Under the pieces are notes generated by a model. That model made no database searches. It was not told the origin of the DNA and saw only the letters and a list, made by a program, of their open reading frames with translations. A stretch of DNA of 13,299 nucleotides. Origin: Armatimonadota bacterium (lineage in GTDB: Bacteria > Armatimonadota > Hebobacteria > Hebobacterales > WVXJ01). Of the stretch, positions 4,744 to 12,267 are shown one piece after another. Position 1 is the first letter of the stretch, and the number at the start of each line of letters is the position of its first letter. The position numbers and the translations under genes are program-made. The stretch lies in contig WVXJ01000076.1 in assembly GCA_011773575.1 (NCBI GenBank), positions 34,159 through 47,457 of the forward strand, read 5' to 3'.

Positions 4744-5739
4744 ATGGCTAATGTGATCTCTATCGTCAACCAGAAGGGCGGCGTCGGCAAGACCACCACC
4801 GCCATCAATCTCGCCGCTCATCTGGCCCTTTTGGGCCAGAAGGTCCTGCTGCTGGATCTGGACCCCCAGACGAACTGCACCATGGGTCTGGGTGTAAATC
4901 ATGCTGCCTTGCCAAAGACCATATATGACTGTTTGAGAAACGAGACCGAGCTGTCAGAGGCGATCATGCCGACCGCCATTGAAGGGCTCTCCCTGGTACC
5001 GGCATCTATTGACTTGGCCGGCGCCGAGGTCGAATTGGTGACCGCCCTGGCGAGGGAAACACGGCTCAAGCGTGCTATCGAACCGGAACTCGACAATTAC
5101 CGCTTCGTAATAATCGACGGTCCACCATCACTGGGCCTGCTGACAGTCAACTCCCTCACCGCCGCTCACAGTGTCATCATTCCTATCCAGTGTGAGTACT
5201 ATGCGCTCACCGGTCTTACTCAACTACTTCACACATTGGGCCTGATTCGGCGCAGCCTCAACCCGGAACTGGATGTACTCGGGGTGTTGCTGACCATGTA
5301 CGATGCCCGCACGAAACTCTCCGCGCAGGTTTCCGAGGAACTCCGCCAACACTTCCGCGGGCATATCTTCTCGACGGTGATTCCGCGCAATATCAGACTT
5401 ACAGAGGCGCCGTCTCACGGGCAGCCAATTTGTCTATATGCCCCCGATTCAAGGGGGGCGACAGCGTACTCTGCGCTGGCTGAAGAAGTGAAACAACTGC
5501 TCGTAAAGGAGTCCATTGATGCAGCGAAGGAAGAAGGGGTTGGGATCGTTGATTCCGACAGGGGAATGGGGGATGCCCGCGGAGAAGAGAGTGGAGGTGG
5601 AGATTTCCCACATCAAGACCAATCCGTACCAGCCGCGGCTGAGCCTGGACAGCGGGCAGATGCAGGAACTGGTGGAATCGATTCGGGCACATGGAGTCCT
5701 CCAGCCTCTGCTGGTGCGGAGCAGCAATGGCCGCTATGA
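4744..5739 (+). CDS. parA: Chromosome-partitioning ATPase ParA (Soj), with unusual C-terminal extension
   Basis: ParA is a Walker-type ATPase that binds the nucleoid as an ATP dimer; ParB-parS stimulates its hydrolysis and moves along the gradient. The sequence shows the deviant Walker A KGGVGKTTT (residues 11-19, signature Lys11), LLLDLDPQTN with D38 and D40, VIIDGPPSLG with D125, QCEYYALTG, and IPRNIRLTEAPSHGQPI near the end of the core. The ATPase core ends near residue 255, which is where the family normally stops. Here the frame stays open to residue 331, and the last 73 codons overlap parB in another frame. That tail is rich in Gly, Ala, Ser and Asp, with no recognised domain. The ATG has GGAG about 10 nt upstream. 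The tail may be real, or the result of an indel close to 5484-5516, since a TGATG junction occurs there in the -1 frame. Confidence 0.94.
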   Translation: MANVISIVNQKGGVGKTTTAINLAAHLALLGQKVLLLDLDPQTNCTMGLGVNHAALPKTIYDCLRNETELSEAIMPTAIEGLSLVPASIDLAGAEVELVTALARETRLKRAIEPELDNYRFVIIDGPPSLGLLTVNSLTAAHSVIIPIQCEYYALTGLTQLLHTLGLIRRSLNPELDVLGVLLTMYDARTKLSAQVSEELRQHFRGHIFSTVIPRNIRLTEAPSHGQPICLYAPDSRGATAYSALAEEVKQLLVKESIDAAKEEGVGIVDSDRGMGDARGEESGGGDFPHQDQSVPAAAEPGQRADAGTGGIDSGTWSPPASAGAEQQWPL

Positions 5740-6376
5740 GTTGATTGCGGGACAGAGGAGGCTCCAGGCGGCCTCCGTTGCCGGGCTGACTCATGTGCCG
5801 GTAGTCGTCCGTGAGTGTAGTGACCGCGAGATGCTGGAACTCGCTCTGGTGGAGAATCTCCAAAGGGAAGACATCAATCCCCTTGAGCGGGCGAGGGCCT
5901 ATCAAAGGCTGAAGAACGAATTCGGTCTGGATCAGGAGGCGGTCGGCGCTGCGGTGGGAAAGAGTCGGGCATCGGTGGCTAACTCACTGCGCCTGCTGAC
6001 TCTTCCCTCACCGGTGCAGAATATGCTGGCGGAAGGGAAGTTGAGTGAGGGTCACGCGCGGGCGCTCATATCGCTGGAAGACGCCGAAGACATCATTCGT
6101 GCGGCTCAGAAAGTAAGCAAGAAAGGGCTATCTGTAAGAGCAACCGAGTCTCTGGTAAAGAATTTGGCCCGCAGGCGAATGCCGACCTTTGTTGCCCCTC
6201 GGGCTCCGCGAGATCCCAATCTCGAGGATCTGCAATCCCGCCTTGCAGTCCAGTTGGCGACAAAAGTCAGGATTAATCCCGGCAAGGATGAGAATGCCCG
6301 CGGCTATCTGCAGATTGAGTTCTACGGCACAGAAGATCTCAACCGGATATGTGAGGCTATTTTGGAGGCACAATAA
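5519..6376 (+). CDS. parB: Chromosome-partitioning protein ParB (Spo0J), parS-binding CTPase
   Basis: ParB binds parS, closes into a CTP-dependent DNA clamp, recruits SMC condensin and stimulates ParA. The 285-residue protein begins with the ParA-contacting basic motif QRRKKGLGSLIP. It continues with the N-domain (VEISHIKTNPYQPR, YELIAGQRRLQAA at 73-85, ALVENLQREDINPLERARAY), the parS-reading helix-turn-helix around residues 136-160 (LDQEAVGAAVGKSRASVANSL), and a C-terminal dimerisation domain ending in LQIEFYGTEDLNRICEAIL. The ATG at 5519 is preferred over the TTG one codon upstream: AAGGAG lies 7 nt before it, and the N-terminal motif starts there. The gene lies inside the 3' part of the parA frame. 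The usual GERRxRA CTP motif reads GQRRLQA, replacing the Glu that in Bacillus is needed for CTP hydrolysis; the other key acid, E112 in ENLQRED, is kept. Confidence 0.96.
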   Translation: MQRRKKGLGSLIPTGEWGMPAEKRVEVEISHIKTNPYQPRLSLDSGQMQELVESIRAHGVLQPLLVRSSNGRYELIAGQRRLQAASVAGLTHVPVVVRECSDREMLELALVENLQREDINPLERARAYQRLKNEFGLDQEAVGAAVGKSRASVANSLRLLTLPSPVQNMLAEGKLSEGHARALISLEDAEDIIRAAQKVSKKGLSVRATESLVKNLARRRMPTFVAPRAPRDPNLEDLQSRLAVQLATKVRINPGKDENARGYLQIEFYGTEDLNRICEAILEAQ

Positions 6377-6423
6377 ACGGTCCGCTAATCATTGGAGACG
6401 GTGCAGCAGGCGGTCTCTCTGCA

Positions 6424-6469
6424 GGAAGGCGCGGGCTCAGCTTGCGCCTTCCCGTTTTCCTGGAAAACG
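6424..6469 (+). terminator. Intrinsic terminator after parB
   Basis: GGAAGGCGC (6424-6432) pairs with GCGCCTTCC (6444-6452) and is followed by CGTTTTCC, so a 9-bp stem leads into a short T-run about 50 nt after the parB stop. The T-run is itself part of a second inverted repeat, CGTTTTCC-T-GGAAAACG (6453-6469), giving a tandem hairpin arrangement. Confidence 0.75.
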
Positions 6470-6472
6470 CGC

Positions 6473-6501
6473 TTGAAAAGATGACAACAATCCTATATCT
6501 A
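6473..6501 (+). promoter_or_regulatory. Weak candidate promoter for the zinc-finger gene
   Basis: TTGAAA (6473-6478) precedes an AT-rich patch CCTATATCTATGG. A -10 could be TATATC at 6494-6499 (15-nt spacer) or TATCTA at 6496-6501 (17-nt spacer); neither is ideal. It lies directly after the parB terminator and 60-90 nt before the gene start, where a promoter is required if the terminator works. Confidence 0.35.
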
Positions 6502-6561
6502 TGGTGTCTAAGAGATAAGAGTGAACGATAGAGTCAGGTGAAGAGGCGAGAGGGACTAAGG

Positions 6562-7719
6562 ATGGGAAGGTGTAATCCGGAGGCATTGTATCTGCTGGTC
6601 GACGGAGAGGCCGCGGAGCCTCAGGTACGGCAGATGGAAGCGCATCTGGCGCAATGTAATGAATGTCGCCAGGTTTTGCAGGATCTGAGGCAGATGAAGG
6701 CTCTGTTTGCAGGGTTCTCCGAAATAGGCGCTCCTGCAGGCATAAGAGCACGATTGGGTGAGGCGGCGGCGCGGGCTTGTTCCCAGGTGAAACCCCTTCT
6801 GGGCGAGTATCTGGATACTGAACTTGATCCGGTGAGAAGGGAAGCCCTGGCGTTACACTTCGCCTTTTGTCAGGATTGTCGCAGTGAAGTACTTGCCCTG
6901 AGCCGACTGCGTGGCCTTATCTCACGGTTGCCTGAGGTGAGCGCGCCGGCCAGGGTCAGAGAGAAGGCGACAGAGGCCCTTGCAAAGGGAGGAGCGAGAT
7001 GGCCTCAGTGGCTGCCTGGGGGAGGTCTGCAATTGCCGCTGATCCTGCAGCCACTTCTTGCCGGCAGAGGTCGGAACCTTGGCCTTGCCGCGGCACTGGC
7101 CTGTGCGGTGCTGGCGCTTGTCTGGCTGCATCCTTTTTCCCCGCGGTCCACCACCATTACTCAGCCGGAGGATCGAAGGGTGGAGGCAGGTGAGAGGGAT
7201 TCGGCTGCTGATACAAGCTTTGCCTCCGAACAGCCATCGGCCCGAAGAAATGCCTCTGAACATGGAACGGAAACAATAGTGAGTACACCCACCTCTGAGG
7301 AGGCGATCGCGTCCCGTCCGATAGAGAGCAATAGTAAGGTTATAGTACAAGCAAGGTCATCCAACGGTACACCGAAAGCGAAGAAGAGATATCGAACCGA
7401 GCCCGCGGCAGAGGCGGTGCTTTGCTCTACCGCTGAGGTTGCATCAACAGAAACTGCAAAGACGGTTGAAGAGATTGCTGCTGACGATTACCTAGAAGAT
7501 GAAGCAGGAATTCATGTTGAGAGAGAGAAAGAATTACCCACAGAGGTTGCGCAGGCGCGGACAGAGATGGTGCGGGCATTGGAGAGGCATCAGGTGCTAA
7601 AGACGGAGAGCCTTCTTTCTCTCCTGCCGCTGGAGGCAGAAGTGCCGGAAAACGGCTCGGAGACGCCGTCCCCCCCAGCACCGGACGTATCCGCTCCTGA
7701 TTCGGGCTCGTGGGCCTAG
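6562..7719 (+). CDS. Membrane protein with two tandem anti-sigma-type (zf-HC2) zinc fingers
   Basis: Proteins of this kind hold an ECF sigma factor inactive at the membrane through a cytoplasmic zinc-binding domain. Two such domains are seen in tandem: C4...H28-x3-C32-x2-C35 (HLAQCNEC) and C73...H99-x3-C103-x2-C106 (HFAFCQDC), each with the LVDGEA/YLDTELD-type helix start between the first Cys and the His. A single hydrophobic helix follows at about residues 173-189 (LGLAAALACAVLALVWL). The remaining 195 residues are polar, acidic and low in complexity, and are probably an unfolded periplasmic tail. The ATG at 6562 is chosen over the GTG at 6538 because GAGGG lies 7 nt upstream and the zinc motif starts at residue 4. 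No sigma-factor gene is next to it on either side. It may regulate, or be cotranscribed with, the barrel gene downstream. Product length is 385 residues. Confidence 0.85.
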   Translation: MGRCNPEALYLLVDGEAAEPQVRQMEAHLAQCNECRQVLQDLRQMKALFAGFSEIGAPAGIRARLGEAAARACSQVKPLLGEYLDTELDPVRREALALHFAFCQDCRSEVLALSRLRGLISRLPEVSAPARVREKATEALAKGGARWPQWLPGGGLQLPLILQPLLAGRGRNLGLAAALACAVLALVWLHPFSPRSTTITQPEDRRVEAGERDSAADTSFASEQPSARRNASEHGTETIVSTPTSEEAIASRPIESNSKVIVQARSSNGTPKAKKRYRTEPAAEAVLCSTAEVASTETAKTVEEIAADDYLEDEAGIHVEREKELPTEVAQARTEMVRALERHQVLKTESLLSLLPLEAEVPENGSETPSPPAPDVSAPDSGSWA

Positions 7720-7891
7720 AGACGCGGATAATCGCCCAGGTTCGGGCATGATAAAGAGCGGGTATCTTCGGGGTGAAGCGCCCTGCGCTGCTATCGATCA
7801 ATGGCTTGATTGTATAAGCGCGGATGATGCTAACTTGAATCTCTGCTCCGTTTCACAGAAGCGAGACTCTGTTGACGTTTATCGCAGTGGA

Positions 7892-9856
7892 ATGTCGCGT
7901 CTTGGGATGGCGGCCACGGCCTGGCTGGTCATGTTGGTTTTGTCCGCTGGCGGGCTCGCGGAGGCAATGCGAACTAATAGTAAGGACACCGTCTCGCTTG
8001 ATGTTCTTCCTTCTATTTCCACATCGGAATCTGCTTCTGAGTTGCTTCATGTTTCACCGAAAGGCGATCTTTCGCTGAAGGTTTCCTATCAGCCGGAAGC
8101 TGACTCGAAAGGCTCATTCTTTTCCCCGGAAAGAGGCGCAAATTTGGCGTCTATGGGGAGCGGATTATCAGGACAAAACAGTTTCCGCCCTCACGGCAAA
8201 GGCACCTTGCTGGCGGAGTACAAACCCTCTTCCTCCTTGTCCATGAGTTTCTCCTTTGCCAATTCATTTAAGCCCGGCGCAGGGAAAGAGCACGATGGGC
8301 AGACAAGTTCCAATCTGGCGTATGACATTGACTATGCTCCATCTGCGAATTCTCGATTGACCGCGGCCTGGAAGTATCTAAAGAAAGAGACCGGCGCGGG
8401 GAAGCAAGCCTATTCGAAGCAAAGCGCGGAACTCGGGTATGAGCTGAAGTTCTCCGGCGGGCTGCTGCGATTGGGCCGAAAGACCCTGCTGAGTTCCACG
8501 GGAAGTTCCTCCAACCAACAGGCGGCGACCTCACTGCATGCGGAATGGAGCAGACCGGGAAAGATCTCATTCACGGCCGACCATGCAACCAAGCAGCTGA
8601 CAACGGGAACACAGCGCTCCAGCACGCTGAAAGGGAAGATTGCCCTTTCGCCGCGAACAAGCACGGCTTTCAGCCTGCGCCGCGAGGACACTTCCAGCAG
8701 CCCGCAGAAGGCGCGGGCGGATTTGTCTTTGGCAGCGGATTTGGGATCAAAGAGAGCACCGCTGCAACTGACCGGACGCATGATAAGAGACTCTGTTGGC
8801 TCCACGAGCGGAGCACTGGGAGAGATAGGATTCAAGGGAGGCATTGGCGAGGAGGAACTTGGGCTGAAGTTTTCCGGCAAGATCGGGCGGCAGCAAGGCA
8901 ATCTGGCTGACAAGCCTGCGGGAAGGCTGCGAAATCTCCAGGCGGAGGCAAACTACTCCCGGTTCAGACTGACTGGGCGCAGCGAATCTTTCGACAGCGA
9001 GGAGGGTGCGGATCGGCGCAAGACGGAACTGCGAACGGGTTATGCGATCTCCTCTGCAGCGGAGATCTTCTGGCTGCGCCGAAAGCAGCGCGGCAGCGGT
9101 ATCTCCGGGTATGAAGAGTTGGGTGTCGAATATCATCTGCCGGCCCTCGAACTCGGTCTTGGGCATGTGGAAAGGCCGGGGGCGACCAGTGGAGAGACGT
9201 GGGACTCCGCGCGACTGCTCTGGAAGATGGGCGGCGAACTTCCGGAGTGGGCGAAGAACCTGGGAGAGAAACCGCAGTTTGCAGACAGCGGAGAGGGCAA
9301 AAAGTACGGCTTCTCATCTTCTCCCTCCTGGGCGAAGTCAGCCGAGCCCGGTGTGGAGATCTCCTGGCGAAAGCGCTCCGGCTCTTCGGGCGGGCCGGAC
9401 AGTCTGCGTTTCATCTATCGGAAGATGTTGGGCGGGCTCCACCTGCGGACCGGCCACGAGTCCAATCCCTGGAAAGCGAGCAATAGCAGCGAGCAGTTGA
9501 ACTCCGGACAGCGCGACTTCCTGGAGGTAGGACTGCCTCTGAATGAGAAGTTGACGGGGGTGGTGCGGCTGTCTCGAAGTGAAGGATTGACTCAAGGCAG
9601 CCGGGGCATCTTCTTCTCCCTTGCAGGAAAGCTCTCTGAGGCCGAGAAACTGGAGTGTTTCTTCACGAATGAGACCAAGAGCGAATCGGAGAGCGACACT
9701 GTGACGGCCAGAGTGCCTATCTACGGACTCATCTACTCAAACAAGCGAAGTGAAGAGCAATACCTCACCATGAAGGCTGCTGTCAGGCCCTCCGCCGGCA
9801 CTGCGGAGGACCTTGAACGATGGCGGATAGAGATAGCCTTCTCTCGGCCATTCTGA
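7892..9856 (+). CDS. Predicted outer-membrane beta-barrel protein of unknown family
   Basis: I do not recognise the family. From the ATG at 7892 the product has 654 residues and starts with a clear signal peptide: R3, then a hydrophobic core (AATAWLVMLVLSAGG) and an AEA cleavage site before residue 26. The rest is rich in Ser, Gly and Lys and consists of repeated amphipathic stretches that alternate polar and nonpolar residues, joined by short polar turns (for example LSLKVSYQPE, LLAEYKPSSSLSMSFSF, AELGYELKF, EIFWLRRKQ). It ends in WRIEIAFSRPF, whose final Phe fits the signal recognised by the BAM machinery. Together these indicate an outer-membrane barrel with no obvious plug or periplasmic domain. 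The frame is open back to an ATG at 7748, but those 48 residues precede the signal peptide and lack any sign of function. The Shine-Dalgarno sequence is weak. The zinc-finger gene ends 172 nt before it. Confidence 0.72.
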   Translation: MSRLGMAATAWLVMLVLSAGGLAEAMRTNSKDTVSLDVLPSISTSESASELLHVSPKGDLSLKVSYQPEADSKGSFFSPERGANLASMGSGLSGQNSFRPHGKGTLLAEYKPSSSLSMSFSFANSFKPGAGKEHDGQTSSNLAYDIDYAPSANSRLTAAWKYLKKETGAGKQAYSKQSAELGYELKFSGGLLRLGRKTLLSSTGSSSNQQAATSLHAEWSRPGKISFTADHATKQLTTGTQRSSTLKGKIALSPRTSTAFSLRREDTSSSPQKARADLSLAADLGSKRAPLQLTGRMIRDSVGSTSGALGEIGFKGGIGEEELGLKFSGKIGRQQGNLADKPAGRLRNLQAEANYSRFRLTGRSESFDSEEGADRRKTELRTGYAISSAAEIFWLRRKQRGSGISGYEELGVEYHLPALELGLGHVERPGATSGETWDSARLLWKMGGELPEWAKNLGEKPQFADSGEGKKYGFSSSPSWAKSAEPGVEISWRKRSGSSGGPDSLRFIYRKMLGGLHLRTGHESNPWKASNSSEQLNSGQRDFLEVGLPLNEKLTGVVRLSRSEGLTQGSRGIFFSLAGKLSEAEKLECFFTNETKSESESDTVTARVPIYGLIYSNKRSEEQYLTMKAAVRPSAGTAEDLERWRIEIAFSRPF

Positions 9857-9857
9857 T

Positions 9858-9889
9858 GGTTCGACTTCGCTCACCATGAAGCGAGAACC
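9858..9889. terminator. Possible bidirectional terminator between convergent genes
   Basis: In the 44-bp gap between two convergent genes, GGTTC...TCGCT pairs with AGCGA-GAACC, giving two 5-bp stems interrupted by a GACT bulge and closed by an 8-nt loop. It is well placed to stop transcription from both sides, but there is no T-run on either strand, so the call is weak. Confidence 0.3.
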
Positions 9890-9900
9890 CCGCGGCTGGA

Positions 9901-12150
9901 TTACTCCATAATAGATTCGTCGGATGAGGATTCCACCCCGACAGGCTGTGACTCGACCTTCTGTGATTCCGTTAGTGCGCGGCGCGCTCTCGCTAGAATG
10001 TAGTGTATGACGGGGGCATCCGGTGAGCGCTTCAAGAAGGCCTCACTCGCGTCTACAGCCTTCGGCCAATCTTCCTTCATAACGTAGGCATGAGCGAGAA
10101 TCGCGCGGGGCGATATATGCGAGAGTCGCTGCTCGATGAAATTCAACTTTAGATCAGGATTATGGGCCATCACCTGTTCAGCACACTCGATGGCAGTGTC
10201 ATACTGCTGCAGGAACTGGTGGTATATGCCGAGAAGAAGGTTGATCTGGGCTCTCTCATCCGCGCTGTTTGCCTTCTCAAGCGCAGCGCGCAAGTGCGGC
10301 ATCGCTTCCTCTATTGCCGCGTTACCTCTTTCCCGGTGAGGTTCGCGTTCCAGAAGGGCAAGCGCCGCAGCCATCTCTTCCGCCGCAGTGTAAGTAACCT
10401 GAGGAGGGATGTAGACTGACCAGACCCTCGCCTTCCAGATATTACTATTGCAGGCACCGAGAAACTCGGCGAGAATATGCGGTTGTAGCATGAGAGTGTC
10501 GTCGGTGATACGGGCGGGAACAACCTTGGCGGTCGAGGCCTGCCTGAAGTCAACTTCCGCTTCCAGGTGCAGAGGAATCCTCTTTGGCCCCAGAAGCAGT
10601 TCCCATTCATTTGGGGCATCAATCTTCTGCAAACGACCTTTGACGATGGCAGTCAGTTGCTCTGCAGGGACGAACCAGTGACCCTCCAGTGTCATCGGCT
10701 CTACAAAGACTCCATTGATGATACAAGCGGGAGAGAGCGTTTCCCCTTCTTCGGCGAGCATCCACCTGCATCTTATGATTGTCCCGGGGAGGGTACTGTC
10801 CGACTCGGGAGGAATCCTTGTGGCGGCGGTCTCCAGATAGGGGAGGGCATTCGCAGCCTCCCCTTTCGCCCAATACGCCATACCGAGTTGCTGAGCCGGG
10901 CTTATGAGGACTGATGAAGGGGGGTCGGCGCCAAGCGCAGGTTGTGCCGGGGCCGGCATACGAACCAGCCGGTTACCCACAACCGCCACCAGTGGCTTGA
11001 GGAGTTCGATCTCTGCGTCATAGTCTTCGGCTTCTCGATAGGCCGCGGCGGCGGCCATGGTTTCTTGCACGGATTCGGAGTCTATGATACCAGTCGGCTG
11101 AGCGGTGCGGACGATTATGGTAATCGAGTTATTCGCCGGGACCGGCGTGTCATCGGCCGATGTCCCCCGGGAGACATCGTTGATTCGCATTTTGATCGTG
11201 TACCAACCCGGTACTTCGAATCTCCTGAGTACTAAGGCAGAAACATTTGATATGGCCTCCACATCGAAGGTGCCGGTGTAATTGAAGTCCCATTCACACT
11301 TCAGCGAATTCTCCCATTGATCGGTGCTGAGCCCGCTGACAGTGTCCCAGTCGTGATCCGGCAATACCTGCCGCAAGAAATCGGAGGCGCGGAAGTAAAC
11401 CGCCCTTCCCGGAGTGATGTAAAGAGTTGTAGTTACCCAGTAATTCTGATCCGGGGAAGCCCAGATCTTGGAGCGTGGCGGCGGCGCACCCGCGCCATAG
11501 GTGGGCTTCTCAAGGCTGATTCCGCGACCGGTGAGAAATGCCTCCACTTCGGCTGCTTTCTGTTGCGCCACTATTGTCCAACTACTGTCCGGGAAGTCGT
11601 GAAAGATTCGGTGTAAGTAGTCCAGAGACTCTACGTAGCGCTCCTGTCTGTGGAGGATATCGCCAATCTGGTAGCAGGCGCCGGCACGTAACTCCATCGG
11701 CATGGCGGGCTCCTCCAGGATATATGCATATTCAGAAACAGCAACAGGGTAATCTCTTTTCGACAGCAAGCAGTGAGCCGCCAAATCCAGCGCGTCCGGG
11801 CCGGGCCAATCCATGCCTGCAATGGAAGCCTGTTCTTGGTAGTGAACGCGCGCAGTGTCCACATCTCCCTCATATTGCGCGGCGGTCCCCAGAATGTAGT
11901 GCGCATAGGCCCTCGTCTCTGCATCTAAATCAGGAGTGTTCAGCACCCACTCTGCCAAGCGACGCGCTTCTTGGGTACCGCCCTCCTGAAGCAGTGAATG
12001 CGCCTGGTGGAGTTCATCCCAGAGTGGCCCCTTTGCCTCATGCGAGCAGACTGTGGCAGGACAGCAGACTGCAACCATTATGCAGGTGATCAGGAAAGCG
12101 CCCAAACAGAGGACAACCGCAGTGCGGCCATGCGTGATACGGAACTTCAT
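9901..12150 (-). CDS. Secreted TPR-repeat protein with PKD-like and copper-amine-oxidase-N-like domains
   Basis: The family is not recognised as a whole. The 749-residue product has an N-terminal hydrophobic segment (about residues 11-30, AVVLCLGAFLITCIMVAV) that should act as a signal peptide or anchor, followed by a Cys-rich stretch. TPR-like helices cover about 42-205 (LLQEGGTQEARRLAEWVL, YPVAVSEYAYIL, RYVESLDYLHRIF). A PKD/Ig-like domain lies at about 245-350 (CEWDFNYTGTFDV, VPGWYTIKMRINDVS). More helical repeats lie at about 365-445. A region at about 475-583 resembles the copper amine oxidase N-terminal (stalk-like) domain (IINGVFVEP, HWFVPAEQL, and RITDDTLMLQPHILAEFLGA). A last TPR block covers 590-725. 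The ATG has an excellent AGGAGGTG upstream. It lies 117 nt after the AI-2E transporter gene on the same strand. It is likely a cell-envelope scaffold or adaptor; no catalytic residues are apparent. Confidence 0.82.
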   Translation of the reverse strand: MKFRITHGRTAVVLCLGAFLITCIMVAVCCPATVCSHEAKGPLWDELHQAHSLLQEGGTQEARRLAEWVLNTPDLDAETRAYAHYILGTAAQYEGDVDTARVHYQEQASIAGMDWPGPDALDLAAHCLLSKRDYPVAVSEYAYILEEPAMPMELRAGACYQIGDILHRQERYVESLDYLHRIFHDFPDSSWTIVAQQKAAEVEAFLTGRGISLEKPTYGAGAPPPRSKIWASPDQNYWVTTTLYITPGRAVYFRASDFLRQVLPDHDWDTVSGLSTDQWENSLKCEWDFNYTGTFDVEAISNVSALVLRRFEVPGWYTIKMRINDVSRGTSADDTPVPANNSITIIVRTAQPTGIIDSESVQETMAAAAAYREAEDYDAEIELLKPLVAVVGNRLVRMPAPAQPALGADPPSSVLISPAQQLGMAYWAKGEAANALPYLETAATRIPPESDSTLPGTIIRCRWMLAEEGETLSPACIINGVFVEPMTLEGHWFVPAEQLTAIVKGRLQKIDAPNEWELLLGPKRIPLHLEAEVDFRQASTAKVVPARITDDTLMLQPHILAEFLGACNSNIWKARVWSVYIPPQVTYTAAEEMAAALALLEREPHRERGNAAIEEAMPHLRAALEKANSADERAQINLLLGIYHQFLQQYDTAIECAEQVMAHNPDLKLNFIEQRLSHISPRAILAHAYVMKEDWPKAVDASEAFLKRSPDAPVIHYILARARRALTESQKVESQPVGVESSSDESIME

Positions 12151-12267
12151 CTCCCCACCTCCTCGCCAAAGAATGGAACCGACAGACCTCCTCCTTGAGG
12201 ATAAAGGCCTGCTCTATCTTGCTGGGAGTGGCAGCGATGGTTCTGCTGTCACGACAACTCTCTCACT

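Noticed and set aside
5399..5905. 168-codon open frame on the minus strand across the parA-parB junction
   Set aside because: It is antisense to both genes, has no start signal and no family pattern; the plus-strand ParA and ParB motifs explain the codon pattern.
7748..7891. 48-residue extension of the barrel protein before the signal peptide
   Set aside because: A classical signal peptide begins at 7892; a 48-residue Cys-containing polar tail in front of it is unlikely, although the upstream ATG cannot be fully excluded.
8410..9500. Several overlapping frames of 95-167 codons within the barrel gene on both strands
   Set aside because: They lack ribosome-binding sites and recognisable domains, and lie fully within a reading frame that has a signal peptide and a terminal beta-signal.
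11538..12089. 183-codon plus-strand open frame inside the TPR gene
   Set aside because: It is antisense to a clear signal-peptide and TPR region; its composition (Pro, Arg, Ser, His) is typical of a shadow frame.
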